A DNA stretch of 64,000 nucleotides, taken from Rouxiella sp. S1S-2 (GTDB lineage: Bacteria > Pseudomonadota > Gammaproteobacteria > Enterobacterales > Enterobacteriaceae). The DNA lies in NCBI RefSeq assembly GCF_009208105.1, contig NZ_WFKL01000001.1, positions 4,836,001-4,900,000 on the forward strand. The letters run 5' to 3'. Positions within the stretch are counted from its first letter, which is position 1; the number at the start of each line of letters is the position of its first letter. Positions 37,758 through 45,849 of the stretch are shown here, piece after piece. Made by a program: the position numbers and the translations under genes. The notes beneath the pieces were generated by a model that worked only from the letters and a program-made list of their open reading frames with translations, searched no databases and had not been told where the DNA came from.

Positions 37758-38687
37758 CTACTGCTTAGCTGCCTGTTTTGCTTTTTCCCAGGATGGTCGG
37801 TTTGGGCCAGTGAACTCTTTCACATCTGACCAGTACCCGATCGGATATTGTATTACCGTTTCGTTGCCAACGCCGATGTCAACAGACAGATATTGACCAC
37901 CTTTAATGGAGCCTTTGCGCACCCAAGCATTTGGACTACAGGTTCCGGTATCACGCTGTTGCCAGGATCTGGCATCCTTATCGATGATGTAAAAGTCACC
38001 TAATGCGCACCCACTGGCAGACTTGTGATTTAACACAGCGGCCACATGCTTGGTATTACCGACAATCACACAGCTATTCTGTTTACCGCCACACATGCCC
38101 CACAAGGTATCACCGTTTCCCCCAGTAAATCCCCAGATGGTATTTGGTGGCGGGGCATCGTTGGAAGTGGTAGTGGCTGCAGAAGATGGGGTGGGTGTTG
38201 ATGGTGTCTGTCCAGGTAAGGCTTCTCCTTTCACCATCGCTCTAACTATCAGCCTCTCACTCTCGAGGGGGTTATTGACCCAGGTGTATTTTTCACTGCT
38301 GCTGTAAAAACCAACAACCCTCTGGAGGTCAGGTTGGTACAGGAAGACCAGGTTGTGATTACCGCAGTTCCCTTCTTCGCACATAAAACCTTTCAGGTAG
38401 ATTTTTCCGTCAATTTTTACTGGTTCCATCGGACCTGCGGGACCATTCATCTCGTCGAGCGTAGTCGGTAAACCATTTTGTTTCATGGTCTCATCAAACG
38501 ACTTTTTGTACGCTGGGTCGGTTTTGTACAGGTCGAAAGGATATGGGCAGGTATTGTTTTCTGACTGACAGTTCTTGGCTTCTACTGCCGTTTTGACAAT
38601 TGCCTGGGCTACAGTCGGGGCCATCAGTGCGACAGACAATGCCAGCCAACTCCATTTCACACTTGCAGATAAATATTTTCTTTTCAT
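37758..38687 (-). CDS. Secreted two-domain protein with Ivy-like (lysozyme-inhibitor) N-terminal domain
   Basis: 309 residues with AAGGAG before the ATG. A Sec signal peptide ends about VAQA-29. Domain 1 (about 30-135) resembles Ivy, the periplasmic inhibitor of C-type lysozyme: PVKIDGKIYLKGFMCEEGNC then NLVFLYQPDLQRVVGFY. The short disulfide loop C103-EEGN-C108 stands where Ivy has its inhibitory CKPHDC loop. A Pro/Ser/Thr/Ala linker (about 158-182) leads to a second, Cys-containing domain (about 183-309; GMCGGKQNSC, SASGCALGDFY) that I do not recognise. It is probably periplasmic or surface-exposed. Lysozyme inhibition is inferred only from the domain match; the loop residues differ. Confidence 0.7.
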   Translation of the reverse strand: MKRKYLSASVKWSWLALSVALMAPTVAQAIVKTAVEAKNCQSENNTCPYPFDLYKTDPAYKKSFDETMKQNGLPTTLDEMNGPAGPMEPVKIDGKIYLKGFMCEEGNCGNHNLVFLYQPDLQRVVGFYSSSEKYTWVNNPLESERLIVRAMVKGEALPGQTPSTPTPSSAATTTSNDAPPPNTIWGFTGGNGDTLWGMCGGKQNSCVIVGNTKHVAAVLNHKSASGCALGDFYIIDKDARSWQQRDTGTCSPNAWVRKGSIKGGQYLSVDIGVGNETVIQYPIGYWSDVKEFTGPNRPSWEKAKQAAKQ

Positions 38688-38769
38688 TATAAGACTCCTT
38701 ATAAAGCCCCTGATGCGTCAGGGGCTGTGGGCGTATGCTGGCGTATGGCGCTCTGAAGTAGCACCGAAG

Positions 38770-38922
38770 CTAGTGGGGGGCGGAGACAGGTTGCCACTCC
38801 GTCATTCCCTGTCGCCAAACCAGAGTGGCGGCAGTCAGTTCACCGTGAACAGTCAGGCCGGTGATGTCGTCTTCGGTCACATTGTCGTGACGTACGCCAT
38901 TTATCTCGTAATGCCAGGTCAT
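38770..38922 (-). CDS. Small GYF_2 (DUF4339) domain protein
   Basis: 50 residues, MTWHYEINGVRHDNVTEDDI then ELTAATLVWRQGMTEWQPVSA. The pattern W-Y...G...G.L...TLVWR.GM..W.P is the GYF_2 fold. AAGGAAAAAC precedes the ATG. It lies between the WYL regulator and the Ivy-like gene, all on one strand with short gaps. Function unknown. Confidence 0.75.
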   Translation of the reverse strand: MTWHYEINGVRHDNVTEDDITGLTVHGELTAATLVWRQGMTEWQPVSAPH

Positions 38923-38959
38923 TGTTTTTCCTTGTTAACAGAGGTCATTAAACCAAAGC

Positions 38960-39655
38960 TCATCCCGATCCCCCGTTATCGGCAGCCTGTGACAAAACTT
39001 CACGGATACAGCGGAAGTGAGGAAGTGCCCGGATAAAGTCTGCCTGCGTGGTTAACTGGCTGAGACGTTTACGCGGGGTGAAGGGGGTGTTCAGGATTGT
39101 CACGGCATGAATGACTGCCAGGGGATGCACGGTGATATGCCCGTTAAGTTCGCCGGTGAGGTACCAGCAACCGTCGAGTGATATCAGGCGGTACGGGGCC
39201 AGTCCGTCACAACGTTCACCGTCAGCGAGCAGCAATACACGCTGGCTGCCGGTAATGGCGCTGACCAGCCGATAAAATACCAGCGGGCTGGTGGCCGTTA
39301 TCGGCTGTGGTGACTGCCACACCAGGCAGGGGGTTCCATCCGATGCCAGCAGTGCGCCCGCCAGACGGCGGTCCAGCCCCGGAAAGATACCGGCCAGCCC
39401 GGCCCGGTATGCAAAAGTCAGCACGTCCAGTTCACCCTGTGGGCCAGCACCGGCCCGCAGGCGATAGCATCCCTGATGACATTCGAGGTCCAGATACATC
39501 AGCCGTTCGCGAAAATCCCGGTACAGGGTACGGACCGACACATCAAACTCGGTCGCCAGTTTTTGCATCTCTAATGTTTCACCCGCCACAAGACGGCTGA
39601 TAATCAGCGACAGTCTGACCGCCAGCCTGTCGTAGCTGCGCTCTGTCAGTGGCAT
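38960..39655 (-). CDS. WYL-domain DeoR/YafY-like transcriptional regulator (YfjR-like)
   Basis: 231 residues. The N-terminal winged helix (about 1-65) has MQKLATEFDVSVRTLYRDFRERL. A WYL-type ligand domain follows (LAPYRLISLDGCWYLTGEL, about 150-185). It corresponds to YfjR of CP4-57. WYL regulators of this size often control element or defence genes in response to nucleic-acid ligands; that role is inference here. AGGAACC precedes the ATG. Confidence 0.88.
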   Translation of the reverse strand: MPLTERSYDRLAVRLSLIISRLVAGETLEMQKLATEFDVSVRTLYRDFRERLMYLDLECHQGCYRLRAGAGPQGELDVLTFAYRAGLAGIFPGLDRRLAGALLASDGTPCLVWQSPQPITATSPLVFYRLVSAITGSQRVLLLADGERCDGLAPYRLISLDGCWYLTGELNGHITVHPLAVIHAVTILNTPFTPRKRLSQLTTQADFIRALPHFRCIREVLSQAADNGGSG

Positions 39656-39881
39656 GGTGGTTCCTCCGTATTGTTAACTGACTGAAAGAAATAGGATTCT
39701 AAAGGAGGGCATTGACAGGATATGTCCACGGCGGGAACTATTTTGGGAAGTGCATAAAGCCCGTGATGATCAGGCCTGCGCGGATTTCTGATGACTTAAC
39801 CGGCAGGTTCTGCGCACCCGAAATGACAGGGTGTGTCATTTATTCACATTTTCATAACCATGCCGGGGGGGAAATGTGAAC

Positions 39882-40709
39882 TCACGCAGGCCGGAACCCG
39901 CTGAGCATGGCTTCCGCCATCACCCACAGTGCCCGGTTAAGCTTCACATCACCGTCAATGCCGCGCACCGCACGGGTATGCGTTCGTCCGCCTTTCGCAC
40001 TCCGTCCACTGAGCCCACCCTTAATCAGGTTCTCCTGAATACGCTGGTACGTGGTCCACAGGTCATTGCTTTCATCCTGCCAGCGACGAGAGGAAAGCAC
40101 CTGTGTCGGGGTAACCGGCTGGTGGTCCTCACCAAAGCGGTACGTCAGCGCGGCCTGCGCCAGAGCCTGTTGCGCAGGTGGTGGCAGCATCAGCGACTGC
40201 ATCGCATCACGCTTCTCTTCCACACGGTCAAAAATCCCCAGCACTTCATACGCCCCCTCAATCACCTGACTCACCACATCGCCTTTGTGCGGCACCCGAA
40301 CCTCACCAAACGATTCACCGCAGACGAGTCCGTTTGCACAAACCGCACGAAATAATCCCGGCAGCATCTGATACGAGCTGGTGCCGTCATGGGAGTTGAG
40401 CAGAATTATTTCCGGGACCTGTTTGCCGGTAATCTGCCCTTCCCGACGCAGACGTAACATATGCTTTGTGTGTTCGCGGCGACCAGGGTCACGCACCCGT
40501 GTCTGACAGGCAAAGAAGGGCTGAAAGCCTTCGCGCTGCAGGTTTTCAAGAACGGTAATTGTTGGTATCCAGGTATACCGTGCGCTGCGTGACGCATGCT
40601 TCTCCTCACTGAAGACACTGGGCACCACGCGAAACAGCTCCTCGCGGGTTAACGGACGGTCACGACGAATAAGGTTTGCTGCGCCAAAGCGCGAAGCCAG
40701 ACGGGTCAT
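39882..40709 (-). CDS. DUF932 family protein (YfjQ-like)
   Basis: 275 residues from the ATG at 40709 (GAGGAGTCTGCAT upstream). It starts MTRLASRFGAANLIRRDRPL and shows ARYTWIPTI, GFQPFFACQTRVRD, VPEIILLNSHDGTSSYQM, CANGLVCG and NDLWTTYQRIQENLIKGGLSGRSAKG split over family blocks. This is YfjQ/YafZ of CP4-type islands. Function unknown; it resembles plasmid and phage proteins of the same family. Confidence 0.93.
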   Translation of the reverse strand: MTRLASRFGAANLIRRDRPLTREELFRVVPSVFSEEKHASRSARYTWIPTITVLENLQREGFQPFFACQTRVRDPGRREHTKHMLRLRREGQITGKQVPEIILLNSHDGTSSYQMLPGLFRAVCANGLVCGESFGEVRVPHKGDVVSQVIEGAYEVLGIFDRVEEKRDAMQSLMLPPPAQQALAQAALTYRFGEDHQPVTPTQVLSSRRWQDESNDLWTTYQRIQENLIKGGLSGRSAKGGRTHTRAVRGIDGDVKLNRALWVMAEAMLSGFRPA

Positions 40710-40801
40710 ATGCAGACTCCTCATAACGGGAAAACAATAAAAGAAAGCCCCGTCGCACAGGCGACAGGGCTCAGGAAATAACGGGTTAAGTGACTAAAAA
40801 T

Positions 40802-41665
40802 TCAGAAGAATAAATTCCAGACGGTACGGGCGACCGATACCAAGGTATCGCGTACAGCCTGAATGATGGTCCGAACCGGAGCCGGTACCAGAGGCAGGGA
40901 ACTTATCGTATCCAGCACCGAGCCGATGGTTTCACCAAAATCATCACGGGCTTTTTTATTAACGGCATCGGTACGAAGCGGCGCACTGAGCTGTGCCGCC
41001 ACCGGGCTGCTGACCTCACGCGGCAGACAACGAATCATCCGTTCTGCCATCACCCGCAGTCCCCACTGCAGACGGACTGACACCGCACAAACCGGGTTTA
41101 CCGGCTGAAAGAGTTCATGTAACAGGCAGATTTTGCGGCTGATATTGCGTTTCTGCTCTGTGGATAATCGTTCCCCACTGCTGGTGGGCTCAGCCTTATC
41201 TGCCTGACTGATAACAAACAGCACCTTATGCCAGTAAGCTTCTCCAATTACCTGACGGTAAAAATGCTCATCCACCGCCAGCGCCCGGTCATCGGCCTTA
41301 ATAAGCCACAGCACCAGGTCCAGATGGGGGAGCTGTTGCCAGTACAGCGTGGCATATTCCGCATCACGACTTTCGCTTTCACCGACACCTGGTAAGTCCA
41401 CAATAGTCATAAAGCGCTCGCCAACCTGCAAACGAAAGCGCAGGGGTTCACGGGTACAGGCCACTACATCGCTGACCGGCGATACCTCTCCGGCAAACAG
41501 GGCATTGCACAAACTGCTCTTGCCCGCCCCGGTTTTACCCATGATGCCAATCACTGGCTCATAGTGAGTAAGCTGGTTTATCTGCTGCAGAATACGCTCT
41601 GATGCCCACTGCGGCAGGCCAGAAAGCGATTGCTGCAGGGGCTGCAGGCCTTCCTGATTTTTCAT
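40802..41665 (-). CDS. YfjP/YeeP-family GTPase
   Basis: 287 residues. GTPase motifs: GIMGKTGAGKSSLCNALF (G1, about 40-57), Thr in CTREP (G2), DLPGVGES (G3) and SQADKAEP (G4). This is the Era/EngA-like 50S-subunit-binding GTPase superfamily, represented by YfjP and YeeP in CP4 islands. AGGAGATTTC precedes the ATG. The C-terminus (VRTIIQAVRDTLVSVARTVWNLFF) is amphipathic. Its role in the element is unknown. Confidence 0.92.
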   Translation of the reverse strand: MKNQEGLQPLQQSLSGLPQWASERILQQINQLTHYEPVIGIMGKTGAGKSSLCNALFAGEVSPVSDVVACTREPLRFRLQVGERFMTIVDLPGVGESESRDAEYATLYWQQLPHLDLVLWLIKADDRALAVDEHFYRQVIGEAYWHKVLFVISQADKAEPTSSGERLSTEQKRNISRKICLLHELFQPVNPVCAVSVRLQWGLRVMAERMIRCLPREVSSPVAAQLSAPLRTDAVNKKARDDFGETIGSVLDTISSLPLVPAPVRTIIQAVRDTLVSVARTVWNLFF

Positions 41666-41789
41666 GAAATCTCCTGAGATAAAGAAAACAAAAAACTGCA
41701 GAACCGTTAGGTTATGCAGTTAATGAGGTATGTTCAGGGAGATGATATATATTTGAATTCTTTTTAAATAAACAAAAGCATTTTACTTT

Positions 41790-42923
41790 CTACAGATCAT
41801 TCCTGGCACACTCACTTTCAATAAGCAAGGCCATCATATCCAACTCAGAAATATCGTATTTCTCTGAAAGCTTCGTCAGTTTCTTTCTTATTTTTGCTGG
41901 GAGTTTTAGTTCTGCATTATTATTTACTGTCTTGCGACCCAGTTTCATCTTCCAGGCTTTTTCCAGTTCATCCATCAAAACAACCTTGTGCTTCCTCGGA
42001 GGGCAAACAGATAACTTTAACTCAAGGCGTTGCGGACTTATTTTTTTCTGACCTCTCGTTAATTCATCTAACTGCTCTTTAGTCCATCCCTGCCATAAAT
42101 CGAAGGTTGCGCAGATAAAATGCCAGCGCTGAAAATTATTGAGTGGATTAACTGGAGGGGAAACGCCCTTATCCTTCATGGTATTCCAGACCCAAATGCA
42201 CTGTTGTTCATTTTTAATATCCATCCATGAAAAAGCCTGTTGAAAATCCTCTTGGGCTCTTACCCATGCCTCATTGGTTTCTTTTATAAAACTCAGAACA
42301 TTATTTATATCTAAGAAAGATAAAGTCTTTATTATATAAGCGGGAATATCTTCTATTCCTGTAAAATCCTTGACAAAATATGGGAAGGAAACTCCATTGG
42401 CAGGTTTGTTATTCAACTTATAAGTATTAAGCTTATTGATGATTTTATCTATGTCTTCTTTTGGATTTTCTTGAATGACGGATACTGTATTCATCAAACT
42501 GTTCTTTTCTAATTTTTCTTGTACCTTCAGCATTTCTTGTACATCTAATTCAGATTTGTTCTGATGAGGATTAAAAGCGAATGTTGGTGCGATTCCACCG
42601 ATCGTAGCCCTTACTTCTGGTTGCTGCTCAGGTGTTTTATCAATAGCGATTCTAAATGATTTGGTTCCGAGAGCTTCTGCTGATAATGGATTATCATATT
42701 TTTCAGTTTTCGGCACAACGCAGCCACCTCTGGATTTTTGGAAATTAATCCCCAGGTAAAAAAAGAAAAAAAATGCAGCTCTTGGTTCTTTATTCAACCA
42801 TTTTAGTTTGTTTTTTATCCAAGCCTTATTTTCTGCCTGTTCCTTACTGAACCTGATTTTTTCTTTTTCGGAACGCTCTATCTCCCATGCCCGACTTTTC
42901 TCAACATCCGTTTTTTCGTTCAT
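41790..42923 (-). CDS. Uncharacterised island protein with RHH-like C-terminus
   Basis: 377 residues from the ATG at 42923. Not recognised. The N-terminus is highly charged and probably helical (EKSRAWEIERSEKEKIRFSK). The middle has no familiar motif. The last 40 residues (ELKLPAKIRKKLTKLSEK then SELDMMALLIESE) have the spacing of a ribbon-helix-helix DNA-binding unit. The gene is markedly AT-rich and lacks the composition of the YfjP/YfjQ genes next to it, so it is likely a later cargo gene placed at the hinge between the left block and the divergent alpA operon. Confidence 0.7.
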   Translation of the reverse strand: MNEKTDVEKSRAWEIERSEKEKIRFSKEQAENKAWIKNKLKWLNKEPRAAFFFFFYLGINFQKSRGGCVVPKTEKYDNPLSAEALGTKSFRIAIDKTPEQQPEVRATIGGIAPTFAFNPHQNKSELDVQEMLKVQEKLEKNSLMNTVSVIQENPKEDIDKIINKLNTYKLNNKPANGVSFPYFVKDFTGIEDIPAYIIKTLSFLDINNVLSFIKETNEAWVRAQEDFQQAFSWMDIKNEQQCIWVWNTMKDKGVSPPVNPLNNFQRWHFICATFDLWQGWTKEQLDELTRGQKKISPQRLELKLSVCPPRKHKVVLMDELEKAWKMKLGRKTVNNNAELKLPAKIRKKLTKLSEKYDISELDMMALLIESECARNDL

Positions 42924-43131
42924 TTTGTCACCACCCACAGAAATTCATTAACTTCATCTTACATAGTAAAAACGTAAAATAGCAATAGCGATAACGATGA
43001 ATAAAACAAAAAAAATCATATATTTTTCATAGTTTTGGTGTAGTGAAAACGTATTAACAAAACATGGTTGAAAATTTAAATATCAATAACTTACAGAAAA
43101 AACACCTTTGATTTACTAGGTAATGGCTTGA

Positions 43132-43269
43132 CTACGAAGAGCATACCTCAATCCGCAGTTTAAACATCAGGAAGAAGTCCTCGTGTCGAGCAGGCTGAGC
43201 ACGTTCAATATGGGTATAAGGGGCATACTTAATCAGCAAGGCAGGAAGCGCTTCGGAGTTGGGCAACAA
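43132..43269 (-). pseudogene. Possible remnant of a protein-coding gene
   Basis: A minus-strand frame bounded by stops reads LPNSEALPALLIKYAPYTHI, then ERAQPARHEDFFLMFKLR and a stop at 43132. The composition is protein-like and G+C higher than the flanks. There is no ATG or ribosome site and the frame is only about 45 codons. I do not recognise the parent gene. Could be chance. Confidence 0.25.
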
Positions 43270-43337
43270 TTATCTCTAATTTTTTACAGCTCCACCGGTA
43301 TCTATGCCGGAGCGGGCAGCAGTGATTCATAATTCGA

Positions 43338-43363
43338 CTCCGGTATCCATTTAGCTACCGGAG
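43338..43363 (+). promoter_or_regulatory. Hairpin sequestering the alpA ribosome-binding site
   Basis: CTCCGGTA (43338-43345) pairs perfectly with TACCGGAG (43356-43363). The right arm overlaps the Shine-Dalgarno GGAGGG (43360-43365), 7 nt before the alpA ATG. A second copy of CCGGTATC with a CCGGAG arm lies 40 nt upstream (43294-43312) and could form alternative pairs. This suggests translational or RNA-based control of AlpA. Confidence 0.55.
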
Positions 43364-43372
43364 GGTCTAATC

Positions 43373-43585
43373 ATGACCATTAAAACTTCCCTACTCGAAG
43401 ACCAGTTCATCGATATGGCTTTCATCACGCAACTCACCCAACTTACTGACAAGTGGTTTTACAAACTGATTAAAGACGGTAGGTTTCCAAAACCTACCAA
43501 ATTTGGACGCAGTTCCCGCTGGCGGAAAAGTGAAGTGGAAGCCTGGTTGCAGTCCCGTATCGAAGAATCCCACAAACAGCAGTAA
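43373..43585 (+). CDS. alpA: AlpA-family excisionase/transcriptional regulator
   Basis: 70 residues: FITQLTQLTDKWFYKLIKDGRFPKPTKFGRSSRWRKSEVEAWL (split over the helix-turn-helix and the wing) is the AlpA/MerR-like winged-helix pattern. In CP4-57, AlpA activates integrase expression and so excision. GGAGGG precedes the ATG within a hairpin. It heads a plus-strand operon leading to the YfjJ-like gene, as in P4-type elements. Confidence 0.92.
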   Translation: MTIKTSLLEDQFIDMAFITQLTQLTDKWFYKLIKDGRFPKPTKFGRSSRWRKSEVEAWLQSRIEESHKQQ

Positions 43586-43688
43586 GCCTTACTTCACCAA
43601 ATAACATTCATCCAGGCCGTGCTTGCACTATCCGCTCTCTGCGGAGGATTACGGCTGCCTGAGATTTAATAATCAAGGAAAATTACCC

Positions 43689-44222
43689 ATGAAAAACATC
43701 CAATTGCTTAACCATTACCAAACCTGGCTCAATGATTTTACTCGAATCAATTTGTTCCATGGTTTGTGCCAGCAGGAAATAGAGCACTGGCACAAGCTGG
43801 CGATTACATCGTGCATATCTTCGGGCGATATGACATCGGTCATTGTCGTCCCACAGTGTCTGCTGCAGGTCACTCAAACATCCCAGGAGGAAGAGTGTGC
43901 CGTTATTCCCCGACTAAACAAACGTACTGACTATTCTCTGTTGCCTGGGGTGTTGCTCAGTGAATGTTACCGTCTTGGGAAAAGCAGACTGGCGGAACAA
44001 TTACAAATGTTATTCCGGCTGCATACGCAACCGGGCTTTCGACAAACGCTGACACTACTCTGCTGGTGTGAACTGGTTGCAGGCCGGGATTTGGATGAAT
44101 GGTATTCGCTGCATTTACCGCTTCCTGACACGCTGAAGCAATGGATATCAGAAAAACAAAAATCATACCGAGGACTGAAAACGCTAACTGAAAATTATAT
44201 TCGTGCCACCAGTCCAATGTGA
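43689..44222 (+). CDS. Uncharacterised protein of the alpA operon
   Basis: 177 residues from the ATG at 43689 (AAGGAAAATTACCC upstream). An upstream in-frame ATG at 43623 lies within hairpin-forming sequence and is less likely. Mostly helical with a Leu-rich middle (LLPGVLLSECYRLGKSRLAEQLQML) and several Cys/Trp residues. Similar genes sit between alpA and zinc-ribbon/Gp2 genes in P4-like islands, but I know no function. Confidence 0.75.
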   Translation: MKNIQLLNHYQTWLNDFTRINLFHGLCQQEIEHWHKLAITSCISSGDMTSVIVVPQCLLQVTQTSQEEECAVIPRLNKRTDYSLLPGVLLSECYRLGKSRLAEQLQMLFRLHTQPGFRQTLTLLCWCELVAGRDLDEWYSLHLPLPDTLKQWISEKQKSYRGLKTLTENYIRATSPM

Positions 44223-44232
44223 GGGCTGGTGA

Positions 44233-44613
44233 ATGCGAATACTGAAATGTTATATTGCACAGCGAGGCACCGGAGAAATTGTGCCCGTCCGCCAAGTGAA
44301 TATAGCCGAAAGTGAAGACTGGCGCTGCCACCACTGTCAGTGCCCATTGATATTCCACCTTCCCACCAGAACGTCGCCGCCCTGGTTCGAACATGACATA
44401 CTTCAGGGACTGCCGGAAGCACTGCTGCAGTGCCCTTATCTGACACCCGTCAATAGCAAGCCTTCAGCAGTGGCGAAGCTACAGCGCCTTCTGGCACAAC
44501 TCCCGCCGGTCATTACGACTACCCGGTGGCAATGCACCATGTGCGGTTTGACGTATGGAGGCAGGAAAAAGTGCCCTCAGTGTGGAACAGGAATATACAG
44601 TCGAGAGGGATAA
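44233..44613 (+). CDS. Putative zinc-ribbon protein
   Basis: 126 residues with two Cys clusters: an N-terminal WRCHHCQCPLIFH (about 31-43) and a C-terminal zinc ribbon CTMCGLTYGGRKKCPQCG (about 101-118). It starts 10 bp after the previous gene, in the alpA operon. It probably binds zinc and perhaps nucleic acid; the role is unknown. Confidence 0.78.
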   Translation: MRILKCYIAQRGTGEIVPVRQVNIAESEDWRCHHCQCPLIFHLPTRTSPPWFEHDILQGLPEALLQCPYLTPVNSKPSAVAKLQRLLAQLPPVITTTRWQCTMCGLTYGGRKKCPQCGTGIYSREG

Positions 44614-44939
44614 AAAGGGTTTTAGGACCTGACTTGTCGTCCGTATTATTTCCCCTCGCAAAGGTTCGAACCGGGGAAATATTAATTTCGGTTAATTAAT
44701 ATAATTAAGACTCACTCCCTGCTCGTAATCAAGTAAGCAACTACTGTCCGCAGCCAGTTCCATCTGCTGCCTGTAATCCATCTACAGTCGGTTGTTTTTC
44801 CCTGTTATGGATTTATCTTCGGCATTTCAATGCTGTGTTACGCAAACAGAAATACCGCGATGCCCGCTTCAGGGCATCGACACTATCCCACATATTAATT
44901 CAAAACTGATCCTGCTATCGGCGATCAGGAGATAACGCT
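44614..44939 (+). promoter_or_regulatory. Non-coding leader before the YfjJ-like gene
   Basis: About 325 bp with no coding frame supported. It contains a perfect hairpin CGATGCCC-GCTTCA-GGGCATCG (44858-44879) without a T-tract, 60 nt before the next ATG. That suggests a structured leader rather than a terminator. Confidence 0.45.
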
Positions 44940-45515
44940 ATGAAAAAACGCAACTGGACACCGGACTGGTTTTTGAAATCTGTCCTTGATATGCATATTA
45001 ACGCGATGGTTAATCGCTATTCCTGTCTGAGGGTAATACGGCAGGATCTTTTCTATCAAAAAAATACCTTTAAATATCACCATCCGGATCATCAGCAGAT
45101 GGAGTCTGATGTCCGGCATCTGATGGACGAAATGATGAGTATGCCCGTAGTGGTGGGTTATTTTTGGGTAATTGAATGGACCGAGGATCACCTGTTCCAT
45201 GCGCATGTGGCTTTCTGGCTGGATGGTAATAAGACTCAGAAGCCCTTTTTCTGGATGGAGAAGGCCGGGGCATGCTGGCGTGAAATCACGGAAAATGACG
45301 GCTGTTACTATCGTTGTGAGCATAAGCCGAACTATGAGGCGGATATCAATATACCGGTCCGTTACAGCGATTCGGGAAGCATTTCTAACATGCGCGACGT
45401 ACTGGAATACATGACCAAGATTGAACAGAAAAACGCGCTACTAATGTACGGATGCAACGAAGTACCCGAGCGTCCATTGACAGGACGCCCCCGGAGTAAC
45501 AGTACCTTAATCTGA
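44940..45515 (+). CDS. YfjJ-like / inovirus Gp2-family protein
   Basis: 191 residues: FLKSVLDMHINAMVNRYSCL, VIRQDLFYQ, VVGYFWVIEWTEDHLFHAHVAFW (the HxH-containing block typical of rolling-circle-type proteins), ACWREITENDGCYYRCEH and NMRDVLEYMTKIEQK. This is the inovirus Gp2/YagK/YfjJ family, related to replication initiators. Most family members on islands are of unknown function. GGAGATAACGCT precedes the ATG. Last gene of the alpA operon. Confidence 0.88.
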   Translation: MKKRNWTPDWFLKSVLDMHINAMVNRYSCLRVIRQDLFYQKNTFKYHHPDHQQMESDVRHLMDEMMSMPVVVGYFWVIEWTEDHLFHAHVAFWLDGNKTQKPFFWMEKAGACWREITENDGCYYRCEHKPNYEADINIPVRYSDSGSISNMRDVLEYMTKIEQKNALLMYGCNEVPERPLTGRPRSNSTLI

Positions 45516-45849
45516 TCGTTGTTCAGGCCGCATCACATTGTGCGGCAATCACAATGATGTATACCCAGTAATGCCGTCTGCTTGGTCTTATGGGACGGCT
45601 TACCCTGCTTACAGGGTTTTAGTCGATGGTCAATTTCTGTTCGTAGTAACAACCAACCATCTAAGCCTAGAGCACTAGAACATCCTCTAAACCTGAACTG
45701 ACCATGTATTTTGGATACAGCTCTCAAAAAAACAAGAAAATCACTGGTAAGATCATGTTTCGGTGAGGTTTTTATCTTGATATTTGAAGTTTACAAAATT
45801 TCACTTTGTTGGAGATAATGTTAGATCGCTCATAAATAGGGACTTTAGC
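45516..45849 (+). promoter_or_regulatory. Intergenic region at the backbone/defence-cargo boundary
   Basis: About 335 bp. GCCGCA/TGCGGC (about 45529-45545) and ACCCTG-CTTA-CAGGGT followed by TTTT (45602-45620) are inverted repeats; the second is a plausible weak terminator for the alpA operon. The rest should carry the promoter of the OLD-nuclease gene. No gene was recognised. Confidence 0.4.

Larger units (their letters stand above)
42924..43372. promoter_or_regulatory. Divergent control region upstream of alpA
   Basis: About 450 bp between the uncharacterised gene and alpA. The first half is AT-rich and must contain promoters. The second half (43132-43269) holds a short gene remnant and, next to alpA, two GC-rich inverted repeats reported separately. 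Confidence 0.5.

Noticed and set aside
43686..44446. Long open frames on the strand opposite the alpA operon
   Set aside because: They lack ribosome sites and contain no recognisable domain; the plus-strand genes have ribosome sites, a zinc ribbon and close spacing.
42924..45515. Complete prophage
   Set aside because: AlpA and Gp2-like genes are present, but no capsid, tail, terminase or lysis genes are found anywhere in 35.5-62.7 kb.
45516..45849. Possible retron non-coding RNA before the OLD-nuclease gene (some OLD proteins are retron effectors)
   Set aside because: There is no reverse transcriptase gene nearby and the inverted repeats are short; the helicase partner indicates Gabija instead.
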